From: RSA9 sp036381195
GTDB taxonomy: Bacteria > Gemmatimonadota > Gemmatimonadetes > Longimicrobiales > RSA9
Reading direction: 5' to 3'
NCBI GenBank assembly: GCA_036381195.1
Contig: DASVDH010000035.1
Span: 30,542 to 94,541 of the forward strand
DNA: 64,000 bases
Shown here: positions 25,358 through 34,200 of the stretch, piece after piece
Position numbering within the stretch: the first letter of the stretch is position 1
Layout: every line of letters begins with the position of its first letter
Notes under the pieces: generated by a model
Database searches by the model: none
What the model was told of the DNA's origin: nothing
The model's input: the letters and a program-made list of their open reading frames with translations, nothing else
Made by a program: the position numbers and the translations under genes

Positions 25358-27150
25358 GGCTCCTCGCGACCGGCGGCGCCGGCAAAGGTGGTGAAGGCGC
25401 CATCGCGCTCGATGTCCTCGGCGAGCACCTGCCGGCGCAGCAGCGATGCGTAGACGCCTCCGAGCGCAAGGAGCTCCTCGTGCCGTCCGCGCTCCACGAT
25501 GCGGCCGCCCTCGAGGACCAGGATGATGTCGGCGTGCATCACGGCGGTCACGCGGTGGCTGACGATCAGGGCGGTGCGCCCCACGAGCACGCGGCGGAGC
25601 CCTGCGAGGATCTCCGTCTCCGTATGCGTGTCGACCGCGCTGAGTGCGTCATCGAGGACGAGGATGCGCGGGTCGCGGACGAGTGCGCGGGCGAGCGCCG
25701 CGCGCTGGCGCTGGCCTCCCGAGAGGTTGACGCCGCGCTCGCCGAGGCGGGTTTGCATCCCGTCGGGGAACAGGGCGAGCGCCTCGTCGAGGCGGGAGAT
25801 CGCGGCGGCGGCCTCGAGCCGGCCGTCCGGGGCCGCGCCCTGCGGCAGGCCGAGCGCCAGGTTGTCGCCGATCGTCTCCGAGAAGACGAAGGTCTCCTGC
25901 GGCACGACACCCATGGCGGCGCGCAACTGGGCAGGGTCGAGCCGGGTCAGCGGCACCCCGTCGAGCAACACCTCGCCGCGAGTCGGGTCGTACTGCCGGG
26001 TGAGCAGCGCGATGATGGTGGATTTGCCTGCGCCAGTGGGCCCGACGAGCGCCACGGTCGCTCCCGCCGGAACGCGGAAGGAGATGTGCTCCAGCACGTC
26101 GCGGTGCGTGCCGGGGTAGCGGAAGCTCACGTCGCGGAACTCGATCTCCCCCCGCACCCGTTCGAGGCGGACCGGCGCGGCCGGCGGCTCCACTGCCGGC
26201 CGGGTCCGCATGATCGCATCGATGCGGCCGAGCGCCGCGGCGCCGCGCTGGAAGAGGTTGGTCACCCACCCGAGCGCGATCATCGGCCAGGTCAGCATGG
26301 CGAGGTAGAAGCTGAAGGCGACGAACTCGCCCGCGGAGATCTCGCCCCGAATGGCCTCCCGGCCGCCGATCCAGAACACGACGACGGTGCCCAGGCCGGC
26401 CAGGAGCCCGAGGACGGGGTGGTAGAGCCCGGAGGTGCGGGCGAGCGCCATGTTCTTCGCCAGGTACTCGGCGTTCAGCCCGTCGAACTCCCGCTCCTGT
26501 GCCGCCTCCTGCCGGTACGCGCGGACGATGCGCACGCCGGCGAGGTTCTCCTGGACCATGTTGGACAGCACGCCCAGGTGCTCCTGGATGCGCTCGAAGC
26601 GCCGGTGGATCGCGCGGCCGAAGAGGATGACCGTAGGCGGGAGCAGCGCCAGCGGGACGAGCGCGAGCGCCGTCAGGCGCGGGCTGATCCGGAGCATGAG
26701 CACGAGCGCGAACGCCGTCGTGAACAGCGTATTCACGAGGTACATGATCCCGGGGCCGATCGCCATGCGCACGGCCTGGGTGTCGTTGGTCGCACGGCTC
26801 ATGAGGTCTCCGGTCCGGGTCGCGCCGTAGAAGCCGGCGTCGAGGCGAAGGAGATGATCGAAGAACGCATCCCGGAGATCCGTCTCGATGCGCCGGCTCG
26901 CTCCGTTGAGCAGCTCGCGCATGCCGTAGCGCGCGGCACCCGCGGCGAGCGCGAACAGGATCACGAGCCCGGCATGGGCGTAGATGATGCCGGGGGTCGC
27001 GTCCGTGCGGCCGATCGCATCGATGGCCAGCCCGAGGATCCCGGGCGCGGCGGCTGCGAAGCCGTTGGCGGCGACGACCAGGAGCAGCCCGAGCAGGATG
27101 GCGCCCCGGTACGGGCGCATGTAGGGGCGGAGGATACGCAGCAGCCTCAT
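25354..27150 (-). CDS. ABC exporter half-transporter with degenerate Walker B
   Basis: 598 residues from ATG 27150. The first 310 are a six-helix ABC exporter membrane domain (MRLLRILRPYMRPYRG onward). The ATPase has Walker A GPTGAGKST near 369, signature LSGGQRQR near 474 and Walker B ILVLDDALSAVD near 498. The residue after the Walker B Asp is Asp instead of the catalytic Glu, as in MdlA/TM287-type subunits that normally pair with a catalytically complete partner. No partner gene adjoins. Substrate candidates are lipids or drugs. Confidence 0.9.
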   Translation of the reverse strand: MRLLRILRPYMRPYRGAILLGLLLVVAANGFAAAAPGILGLAIDAIGRTDATPGIIYAHAGLVILFALAAGAARYGMRELLNGASRRIETDLRDAFFDHLLRLDAGFYGATRTGDLMSRATNDTQAVRMAIGPGIMYLVNTLFTTAFALVLMLRISPRLTALALVPLALLPPTVILFGRAIHRRFERIQEHLGVLSNMVQENLAGVRIVRAYRQEAAQEREFDGLNAEYLAKNMALARTSGLYHPVLGLLAGLGTVVVFWIGGREAIRGEISAGEFVAFSFYLAMLTWPMIALGWVTNLFQRGAAALGRIDAIMRTRPAVEPPAAPVRLERVRGEIEFRDVSFRYPGTHRDVLEHISFRVPAGATVALVGPTGAGKSTIIALLTRQYDPTRGEVLLDGVPLTRLDPAQLRAAMGVVPQETFVFSETIGDNLALGLPQGAAPDGRLEAAAAISRLDEALALFPDGMQTRLGERGVNLSGGQRQRAALARALVRDPRILVLDDALSAVDTHTETEILAGLRRVLVGRTALIVSHRVTAVMHADIILVLEGGRIVERGRHEELLALGGVYASLLRRQVLAEDIERDGAFTTFAGAAGREEP

Positions 27151-27410
27151 TGCACCAGCGGTTCGGGACCCGGTACGCAGCCCGCGGCCGGCCGGGAGGC
27201 CTGCCGGCCGCGGATCCCGGCGCGGCCGGCACCGGCGACGGCATGGGTCATCCCCGTGGTGCGCGTCCGCGTCGGTGCCCGGAGGCCCCGACATGGCATG
27301 CAGGTTGCACCGAGGGGGACGTGAGGCGTGCCGGAAGGGCAGGCGTACACGTCGAACTTACCCATAAAAGCGGTTCCGTTCAAGCGCGGAATCCCCCGTG
27401 GAGGGACACC

Positions 27411-28265
27411 ATGGCCAGGAAAAGAGGTTGGACCGCCCTCGCCGTTCTCTTGCCGTTGGCGCTCGCGCCGGCGGCATGCGGCGATGGTCAGGACGAGCGG
27501 GCCGCGCTGGAGCAGGAGGAGCTGGACCGGGAGCTCGAGCTGGCGCTCCAGGGAGACACCACGCCGGCCACTTTCGCGGACACGGCGGTGAGCGCCCCCG
27601 CTGACCCCGCGCCGGCCCCCGCCCCTGCGCCCCCGCCGCGCCGCGCTGCGCCGCAGCGCTCACCGCGGCCGAGCCGGCCGGCGCCTGAGCGGGAGCGGGA
27701 GGATCCGGCGCCGCGGCCGCGGACCGAAACGCTGTCGGTCCCGGCAGGCACGACGTTCGCCGTCCGCCTGGACGAGACGGTGTCGACCGATCGGAACGTG
27801 CCGGGCGATCCGTTCACCGCGACGCTGGCGGACCCGATCGTGGGGCCGGACGGCACGGTGCTGATCCCGTCGGGGGCGACGGTACGCGGCCGTGTGACGG
27901 CGGTGGACAAGTCCGACCGCGTGGGTGACATGGCGGTGATCAAGCTGGCGTTCGAGTCCATCTCCTTTGGCGGCCGCAGCTACCCGCTCCAGGCGACGGT
28001 GGTCGAGGCGCACCCGGAGCGGCGCACGCGCACGACGGCCAAGGAGTCTGCGGCCAAGGTCGCCGTCGGGGCCGCCGCGGGCGCGCTCCTCGGCCAGGTG
28101 CTGGGGAAGAACACCGAGTCCACGCTCAAGGGCGCCGCGGTCGGCGCGGCGGCAGGCACGGCGATCGCGATGGGAACGGCGGACGTCGATGCGGTCCTGC
28201 CCTCGGGCTCGCGGATGGTGATCCGGCTGGATGCGCCCGTGGAGGTGACGCGGACGGTGATGTGA
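27411..28265 (+). CDS. Lipoprotein with glycine-zipper domain
   Basis: 284 residues from ATG 27411, preceded by GGAGGG. The lipobox is PAAC after a short hydrophobic core. Residues 20-105 are a charged and Pro/Ala/Arg-rich linker. Residues 105-200 form a beta domain (LSVPAGTTFAVRLDETVSTDRN, TVLIPSGATVRGRVTAV) of the kind seen in VirB10/TrbI-like and related envelope proteins. Residues 210-260 contain glycine-zipper repeats (KVAVGAAAGALLGQVLG, AAVGAAAGTAIAMG) that may insert into the outer membrane. No secretion partners lie nearby. Confidence 0.7.
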   Translation: MARKRGWTALAVLLPLALAPAACGDGQDERAALEQEELDRELELALQGDTTPATFADTAVSAPADPAPAPAPAPPPRRAAPQRSPRPSRPAPEREREDPAPRPRTETLSVPAGTTFAVRLDETVSTDRNVPGDPFTATLADPIVGPDGTVLIPSGATVRGRVTAVDKSDRVGDMAVIKLAFESISFGGRSYPLQATVVEAHPERRTRTTAKESAAKVAVGAAAGALLGQVLGKNTESTLKGAAVGAAAGTAIAMGTADVDAVLPSGSRMVIRLDAPVEVTRTVM

Positions 28266-28287
28266 ATCGGGGCGGCCGCAGGCCCTG

Positions 28288-28341
28288 GACCGTGCCCGGC
28301 AGCCCGGCGGTCACGTGACCGCCGGGCTGCCGGGCACGGTC
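28288..28341. repeat. 54-base perfect palindrome between convergent genes
   Basis: Reading outwards from the centre between 28314 and 28315 (core CACGTG), 27 consecutive base pairs match without a mismatch or spacer. The left edge is 22 bases after the lipoprotein stop and the right edge 4 bases before the opposing stop. As RNA from either strand it would fold into one long hairpin. There is no T-run. It probably acts as a bidirectional terminator or a protein-binding or cruciform site. Confidence 0.85.
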
Positions 28342-28345
28342 GCGT

Positions 28346-30112
28346 TCAGAACCCGGCGGCCCGCCCGCCGAGGCGTGGGTCGGGGACCCCGACCCACATC
28401 TCCCCTTCGCGGAGGATCGAAGGTGCGTTCCCGATGTAGCCGCTACGCGGCCGCACCTCGTGCCCCAACGCGCGGAGCGCGTCGATGACGTCCGGCGGCA
28501 GGCCGCCCTCCTCGTAGAACAGCACGTCCGGCAGGTGCTGGTGGTGGATGCGCGGCGCGCTCACGGCGGTCGCGAGGTCCATGTCGTGATCCAGGATGTT
28601 CGAGAGCACCTGGAACGTGGCCGTGATGATGCGCGGGCCGCCCCGCGCCCCTGTCACCAGCCATGGCCGGCCCCGCTCGTCCAGCACGATCGTCGGCGTC
28701 ATCGCGGAGAGCATCCGCTTGCCCGGGGCGATCGCGTTGGCCTCGCCCTGCACCAGCCCGTAGAGGTTCGGGGAGCCCGGCTTGCTGGTGAAGTCATCCA
28801 TCTCGTCGTTCAGCAGGAAACCGGCGCCAGCCACCGTGACGGCGGAGCCGAACAGCTCATTGATCGTGGTGGTCAGCGCGACCGCGTTGCCGGCAGGGTC
28901 CACGATCGAGAAGTGCGTCGTGTGGCTCCCCTCCTCGACGGTGGCGCCGGGGGCGATTTCACTGGACGGCGTGGCGCGCTGGCGCGAGATGGTGGCACGC
29001 CAGTCTGCGGCGTGCCGGGGCGAGAGCAGGCGCACCAGCGGGGCCTCGACAAAGTCCGGATCCCCGAGGTAGTGGTTGCGATCCGCGAAGGCGCGGCGCA
29101 TCGCCTCCGCGGTGAGATGGAGCGCCGCGGGCGAGTTCCAGCCCATGCGTCCCAGGTCGTATCCCTCCAGGATGTTCGCGATGAGCGCGAGCGTGACCCC
29201 GCCGGACGAGGGCGGCGGCATGGAGATCACGCGCCGCCCGCGGTAGGTGAACTCGATCGGGTCGCGCCAGCGCGCGCGGTAGCGGCGCAGGTCCTCGTGC
29301 GTGATGATTCCGCCCCCGCGCCGCATCTCCGCCACGATGAGATCCGCCGTCTCGCCCTCGTAGAAGCCGGCCGGCCCGCGCTGCGCGATGCGCTCGAGGG
29401 TCGCGGCGAGGTCGGGGTTGCGCCACCGGCTGCCGGGCTCGGGCGGGCGACCGCCAGGCAGGAGCAGCGCGGCCGAGGCGGGGAAGCGCGAGAGCCGTGC
29501 GGAGTCGCCGCGGATGACGGCGGAGAAGCGCTCGTCGACGATGAACCCCTCGCGGGCCAGCCGGATGGCGGGCGCGAGCAGCTCGGCCCACGGCCTGGAG
29601 CCGAAGCGCCGGTGCGCCTCCCACAGGCCGGCGACGCTCCCGGGTACGCCGGAGGCGAGGTGGCCGGTGATGGAGCGGTCCGTCGGCTCGCCGCGCTCGT
29701 CGAGGTACATGTCGCGCGTCGCCGCCAGCGGTGCCGCCTCCCGGAAGTCCAGCGCGGCGGTGGTGCCGTCGGCGAGGCGGGCCACCATGAAGCCGCCGCC
29801 GCCGATGTTGCCCGCCTCGGGATACACCACGGCGAGCGCGAACGCGGTCGCGACCGCTGCGTCGACCGCGTTCCCGCCGGCGCGCAGCACCGCCACGCCG
29901 ACCTGCGTCGCGAGCGACGCATCCGTGACGACCATCGCGCGCGGCGCGCGCGCCACGGCCGTGTCGGCCGCGAGCCGCCAACCGTCGGGCAGGCCCGCCG
30001 CGGCGCCGGCCGCAGGTGGGGGTGTGGCAGGCCCGGCGGCAGGGCGGGGCACGCCGCAGGCGGCGAGCCCCGCCAGGAATCCAAGCAACGCGACGCGCGC
30101 GGGCGTCCTCAG
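28346..30112 (-). CDS. ggt: Gamma-glutamyltransferase, lipoprotein form
   Basis: 588 residues. Family blocks are VTDASLATQVGVAVLRAGGNAVDAA, NIGGGGFMV, the processing and nucleophile Thr in GSHTTHFSIVD, and SAMTPTIVLDERG. The enzyme self-cleaves at that Thr and transfers or hydrolyses gamma-glutamyl groups in the periplasm. The N-terminus reads RTPARVALLGFLAGLAAC, a lipoprotein signal. No ATG, GTG or TTG fits it well; CTG 30112 overlaps the upstream TGA as CTGA and gives the right signal peptide. A longer start at 30205 would overlap the barrel gene by 97 bases. Confidence 0.85.
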   Translation of the reverse strand: MRTPARVALLGFLAGLAACGVPRPAAGPATPPPAAGAAAGLPDGWRLAADTAVARAPRAMVVTDASLATQVGVAVLRAGGNAVDAAVATAFALAVVYPEAGNIGGGGFMVARLADGTTAALDFREAAPLAATRDMYLDERGEPTDRSITGHLASGVPGSVAGLWEAHRRFGSRPWAELLAPAIRLAREGFIVDERFSAVIRGDSARLSRFPASAALLLPGGRPPEPGSRWRNPDLAATLERIAQRGPAGFYEGETADLIVAEMRRGGGIITHEDLRRYRARWRDPIEFTYRGRRVISMPPPSSGGVTLALIANILEGYDLGRMGWNSPAALHLTAEAMRRAFADRNHYLGDPDFVEAPLVRLLSPRHAADWRATISRQRATPSSEIAPGATVEEGSHTTHFSIVDPAGNAVALTTTINELFGSAVTVAGAGFLLNDEMDDFTSKPGSPNLYGLVQGEANAIAPGKRMLSAMTPTIVLDERGRPWLVTGARGGPRIITATFQVLSNILDHDMDLATAVSAPRIHHQHLPDVLFYEEGGLPPDVIDALRALGHEVRPRSGYIGNAPSILREGEMWVGVPDPRLGGRAAGF

Positions 30113-30717
30113 AACCCGATCCGGATGCCGCCGCGGATCTGGGACATTCGCGCGGAGTTGTCCTCCACGCCCTCGCTCTGATGGAAGGTCCAGTATCGGC
30201 CCCATTCGATGAAGAGTGCTTTGTTGGCCGACGGCTTGTATTCGAGTCCCGCCCCGGTCATCAGGGCCAGGTCGGGATCCCAGCGGTTCAACGAGGGCAT
30301 CCCGTAGAAGAGCGCGCCGGCGCCGCCGGTCAGGTACATGCCGAACGCGCCGCCGCCACCCGTCCGGAGGCGGCCAGTGAGCATCGTGGTCACGAGTCGG
30401 GCGTTGCCGTCCTCGAGCAGGGCGTTGTCGCTCGCCGGGTCCCTGCGCTCGAAGCGCGCGGGCGCGAAAGAGGCCTCGATGCCGAGCGCGAGGGCGTCCC
30501 CGAAGTTGCGGTGCAGGCCGAGCCCGCCGGAGAACGCCGAGCCGAAATCCCAGGTCGAGCTGCTGGCCGGGTCGTAGATGCGGCCGGGGTTGACGAAGCC
30601 GCCGACCCAGCCGGTGACCCAGGTCTTCCGCGCTGCCTGCGGCTTGCTGAACTGCGCGTCCGCGGGCGCCGCGAACGCGACGAGGGCCACCGCCGAGAGC
30701 ATGACTGCTGCCTTCAT
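30109..30717 (-). CDS. Small outer-membrane beta-barrel protein
   Basis: 202 residues with a Sec signal (MKAAVMLSAVALVAFAAPADAQ). The mature part alternates strands such as GLGLHRNFGDALALGIEASF, MYLTGGAGALFYG and ALFIEWGRYWTFH, and ends in a strand closing with aromatic F (GGIRIGF), as barrel proteins do. This is an OmpW/OMP_b-brl-like size. It is in one minus-strand run with the M20 amidohydrolase (43 bases upstream) and gamma-glutamyltransferase (4-base overlap). Confidence 0.75.
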   Translation of the reverse strand: MKAAVMLSAVALVAFAAPADAQFSKPQAARKTWVTGWVGGFVNPGRIYDPASSSTWDFGSAFSGGLGLHRNFGDALALGIEASFAPARFERRDPASDNALLEDGNARLVTTMLTGRLRTGGGGAFGMYLTGGAGALFYGMPSLNRWDPDLALMTGAGLEYKPSANKALFIEWGRYWTFHQSEGVEDNSARMSQIRGGIRIGF

Positions 30718-30760
30718 GGTACTGCGACTACCTGTCCTGCAAGTTGGAAAAGCGGGGAGC

Positions 30761-31957
30761 TCAGGGACGGATTTCCGCGAGCGCCCGGATCGCGCACGCC
30801 GCCAGGGCGCTCGCCCCGCGCGGCAGCACGCGCTCTTCGATATCGAAATTCGGGTGATGATGTTCCCTCGGCTCCGGCAGGGCCGCCCCCAGCCAGAAGA
30901 AGCAGCCGGGCGCCTCGCGCTGGAGCAGGGCGAAGTCCTCGGCGCCCATCATGGGCTCCGCTTCCGCGATCGCGTCCGCCCCGAGGGCCCCTGCGATGGC
31001 CGCGGCCGCGAGGTCGGTCATGGCCGCGTCGTTGACGACGGGCGGGTAACCGGGCCGCAGGTCCAGCGTCGCGCGCCCGCCCAGCGTTTCCGCGACGCCG
31101 ATGGCGCGCCGCAACTCGCGATGCAGCGTCTCCCGCACGCCGTCCTCGAAGTAGCGGACCGTGCCGGCCAGCGTGACCCGGCTCGCGAGCACGTTCTCCG
31201 CCACGCCGCCCTCGATCTTCCCGATCGTGAGGACCCCGCTGGCCATGGGGGAGATGCGGCGGGCGACCGCGTTCTGGCAGGCCAGCACCACGTGCGCGGC
31301 GAGGACCAGCGCGTCCGTCCCCTCGTTCGGGCGCGCGGCGTGCGCGCTCACGCCCTCGATGCTCGCGTGGAACACGTCCGAGCCAGCCATCATGGGGCCG
31401 GCCCGCAGGTAGGCCTTGCCAGCGGGCAGGTGGGCGCCCACGTGCAGCCCGAAGACCGCCGCGACGCCCTCCATCGCGCCGTCCTCGATCATCCTCGCCG
31501 CGCCGCTCTTGTTCTCCGCGTCCGAGCACTCCTCGGACGGCTGGAACAGGAGCCGCACGGTGCCGGTAGGGAGGTCGCCGCGCTCGCGCGCCTCGGCGAG
31601 GAGGCGGGCGGCGCCCACCAGGCAGGCCACGTGCGCGTCGTGCCCGCACGCGTGCATGACGCCCGGCACGGTCGAGCGGTAGGGCACGTCGTTCGCTTCC
31701 TGGATGGGCAGGGCGTCCATGTCCGCGCGCAGCGCGACGATGGGGCCGGCCCCGTTCTCCAGCTCGGCGACGACGCCGGTCCGGCCGACGCCGCGTCGCA
31801 CTTCGAACCCGAGCGCGGCGACGCGCCCGGCCGCCAGCTCCGCCGTGCGCAGTTCCTGGAAAGCGAGCTCCGGATGGCGGTGCAGGTCGCGGCGCAGCGC
31901 GACCAGCTCGTCCTGGAAGCTCTCGGCCCGGTGCAGGAGCGTACTCATCAGGGTCAT
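30761..31957 (-). CDS. M20-family amidohydrolase
   Basis: 398 residues from ATG 31957 (ATG 31948 also possible). Metal ligands are seen in HACGHDAHVACLVGAARLL, LFQPSEECSDAEN and MGAEDFALLQ. The fold and HACGHD motif match N-acyl-amino-acid amidohydrolase/hippurate hydrolase-like enzymes (AbgB, HipO), which cleave N-acyl or amide bonds of amino acids in the cytoplasm. It heads the minus-strand run with the barrel and gamma-glutamyltransferase, divergent from the murQ operon. Confidence 0.88.
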   Translation of the reverse strand: MTLMSTLLHRAESFQDELVALRRDLHRHPELAFQELRTAELAAGRVAALGFEVRRGVGRTGVVAELENGAGPIVALRADMDALPIQEANDVPYRSTVPGVMHACGHDAHVACLVGAARLLAEARERGDLPTGTVRLLFQPSEECSDAENKSGAARMIEDGAMEGVAAVFGLHVGAHLPAGKAYLRAGPMMAGSDVFHASIEGVSAHAARPNEGTDALVLAAHVVLACQNAVARRISPMASGVLTIGKIEGGVAENVLASRVTLAGTVRYFEDGVRETLHRELRRAIGVAETLGGRATLDLRPGYPPVVNDAAMTDLAAAAIAGALGADAIAEAEPMMGAEDFALLQREAPGCFFWLGAALPEPREHHHPNFDIEERVLPRGASALAACAIRALAEIRP

Positions 31958-32105
31958 TGGGTGAGCAGCGGGTTCCCGGGGCGGGGCACGGCGCGCGGCC
32001 GGCCAGGCCTGGGCGCCCCGTTCGGTTGCCTGGACAACGGGGAGACGATAAGCTTAGGGGCCCGAATCTATTCGCCGACATGTCGTTGTGGCAAGGTCTT
32101 AGCTC
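31958..32105. promoter_or_regulatory. Divergent promoter region of the M20 and murQ operons
   Basis: 148 bases, less GC-rich around 32040-32100. TTGCCT (32026-32031) with TAAGCT (32049-32054), 17 bases apart, is a weak candidate for murQ. The murQ ATG lacks a good Shine-Dalgarno sequence; AAGG lies about 10 bases before it. No clear operator is recognised. Confidence 0.35.
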
Positions 32106-33026
32106 ATGAGCAGAGCTCGCGCGCTGGACCCCCGTCTGACGGAGCAGCGCAACCCGCGCAGTACCCGGATCGACCAGCTCTCGACCATCGAGATCGTGGA
32201 CCTGATCAACGCCGAGGACCGGATGGTCGCGGAGGCGGTCCACGAGGAACGCGAAGCGATCGCCCGCTGCATCGAGCTCGTCGTCGACAGCCTCCGCAGG
32301 GGCGGACGGCTGATCTACGTGGGTGCGGGCACGTCCGGCCGGCTGGGCGTGCTGGACGCCGCCGAGATGCCGCCGACGTACCGCACGGACCCGGAAATGG
32401 TGCAGGGCGTCATCGCGGGCGGCTACGCAGCGCTGGTGCGCGCGCAGGAGGGCGCGGAGGACCACCCGGAGGACGGCGCCGCGGCGATGGATGAGCGCGG
32501 TGTCGGGCCGAACGACTTCGTGCTGGGGATCGCCACATCGGGGACCACGCCCTACGTCCACGGCGCGCTGCGCCGCGCGCGGGAGCGTGGCGCGCGCACG
32601 GGCTTCCTGCTCTGCACGTACCCGAGCCAGGAGCTCGTGCAGACGCACGATGTGGTCATCGCGCCGCTGGTGGGCCCGGAGGTGATCACGGGGTCCACGC
32701 GCATGAAGGCAGGCACGGCCACGAAGATGGTGCTGAACACGATCAGCACCGCGGCCATGGTGAAGCTCGGCAAGGTCTACGGCAATCTGATGGTGGACCT
32801 CCAGGTCACCTGCGAGAAGCTGCGAGACCGTGGCCAGCGCATCCTGATGGAGACACTGGAGATCGACCGGCCGGCCGCGGCGGGGCTCCTCGAGGCGTCC
32901 GGCGGCCACGTGAAGACGGCGATCGTGATGGGGCGGCTCGGCCTGGATGCGGAGGAGGCGCGTGCGCGCCTGGAGCAAGCCGGCGGTGTGATCGGCCGGG
33001 TGATCGGGGAGCTGGACGGGCCGTGA
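32106..33026 (+). CDS. murQ: N-acetylmuramic acid 6-phosphate etherase
   Basis: 306 residues, standard length. Family blocks are LTEQRNPRSTRIDQLSTIEI, VGAGTSGRLGVLDAAEMPPTY with the catalytic Glu, GIATSGTTPYVHGAL (SIS fold) and TGSTRMKAGTATKMVLN. It splits the lactyl ether of MurNAc 6-phosphate into GlcNAc 6-phosphate and D-lactate in the cytoplasm. The next gene, anmK, makes its substrate and starts within its last codons (GTGA overlap). Confidence 0.95.
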   Translation: MSRARALDPRLTEQRNPRSTRIDQLSTIEIVDLINAEDRMVAEAVHEEREAIARCIELVVDSLRRGGRLIYVGAGTSGRLGVLDAAEMPPTYRTDPEMVQGVIAGGYAALVRAQEGAEDHPEDGAAAMDERGVGPNDFVLGIATSGTTPYVHGALRRARERGARTGFLLCTYPSQELVQTHDVVIAPLVGPEVITGSTRMKAGTATKMVLNTISTAAMVKLGKVYGNLMVDLQVTCEKLRDRGQRILMETLEIDRPAAAGLLEASGGHVKTAIVMGRLGLDAEEARARLEQAGGVIGRVIGELDGP

Positions 33027-34195
33027 AGGTCATCGGCATGATCTCGGGCACCTCGCTGGACGGCATCGACGCGGCGCTCGTCGAGCTGGATGGCCGGGGT
33101 GAGGCGGATGTCCGGTGGGCCGTGCACTCCTTCATCACGGTGCCGTACACGCCCGAGCAGCGAGCAGAGATCCACGACGCGATCGTGAAGGGCGGGGCGG
33201 CGGAGCTGTGCCTGCTGCACTCGCGGCTGGGCGAGTGGTTCGCGGCTGCCGCGCTCGAAGCCTGCCAGGCCGCGGGCATCGAGCCGGCGGCCGTGGACCT
33301 CATTGGCTCGCACGGCCAGACGGTGTGGCACATCCCGCCGCACGAGAGCCGGCGAGGCGCAACGCTGCAGCTCGGCTGCCCGGCGACCATCGCCGAGCGC
33401 ACGGGCATCGCGGTGGTGAGCGATTTCCGCAGCCGGGACATCGCGGCCGGCGGCGAGGGCGCGCCCCTGGTCCCCTGGGTGGACCGGCTCCTGTTCGCGG
33501 CGCCCGGCCGGCGCCGCGCGCTGCAGAACATCGGCGGCATGGGCAACGTGACGTGGCTGCCCCCGCGCGACGACGGCGGCCCTCTCCTCGCCTTCGACAC
33601 GGGTCCGGGCATCGCCCTGATCGATGCGGCCGTCGAGCTCGCCACCGGGGGGCGCGAGACGTTCGACCGTGACGGCCGCTGGGCGGCGCGCGGCCGCGTG
33701 CAGGATCCTCTGCTGGCGGAGCTCCTCGCGCACCCCTTCTTCGATCGTCCGCCGCCGAAGTCCACCGGGCGCGAGATCTTTGGCCGGCCGTTCGTGGAGG
33801 ATCTCGTCGCGCGGCTGCGGCCCGCGCAGGACCAGGACTGGGCGGACCTGATCGCGACGCTGACGGCGCTGACGGCCCGTTCCATCGCCGATGCGTACCG
33901 CCGGTGGCTGTTCCCGCGCGGTGTGGACGAGGTGTTCCTCACCGGTGGAGGATCGCGCAACCCGGTGCTCTGCGAGATGATCCGCACGGAGCTCCGCCCG
34001 CTCCCGGTGCTGCCGGGCGAGGAGCTGGGGGTGGATCCCGACGCGAAGGAGGCGGTCGCCTTCGCGGCTCTCGCCTGGGCGCACCGGCTCGGCCTGCCGG
34101 GCAACGTGCCGGAGGCCACCGGCGCGCGCGGAGCGCGCGTGCTCGGCAGCTACACGCCGGGCGCGCGGCCACGTGATTCCGAGGTCGAACGCTGA
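33023..34195 (+). CDS. anmK: Anhydro-N-acetylmuramic acid kinase
   Basis: 390 residues from GTG 33023. Sequence marks are VIGMISGTSLDGIDAALVEL (ATP site), LIGSHGQTVWHIPP with the catalytic region, NIGGMGNVTWLP, FDTGPGIALID and FLTGGGSRNPVL. It opens the 1,6-anhydro ring of anhMurNAc and phosphorylates it to MurNAc 6-phosphate. Together with MurQ it recycles lytic-transglycosylase products. The length is usual (about 370). Confidence 0.95.
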   Translation: MKVIGMISGTSLDGIDAALVELDGRGEADVRWAVHSFITVPYTPEQRAEIHDAIVKGGAAELCLLHSRLGEWFAAAALEACQAAGIEPAAVDLIGSHGQTVWHIPPHESRRGATLQLGCPATIAERTGIAVVSDFRSRDIAAGGEGAPLVPWVDRLLFAAPGRRRALQNIGGMGNVTWLPPRDDGGPLLAFDTGPGIALIDAAVELATGGRETFDRDGRWAARGRVQDPLLAELLAHPFFDRPPPKSTGREIFGRPFVEDLVARLRPAQDQDWADLIATLTALTARSIADAYRRWLFPRGVDEVFLTGGGSRNPVLCEMIRTELRPLPVLPGEELGVDPDAKEAVAFAALAWAHRLGLPGNVPEATGARGARVLGSYTPGARPRDSEVER

Positions 34196-34200
34196 ATGCC

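Noticed and set aside
27411..28265. Type IV secretion component (VirB10/TrbI)
   Set aside because: Only a short beta region resembles it, the protein is a lipoprotein with glycine zippers, and no other secretion genes adjoin.
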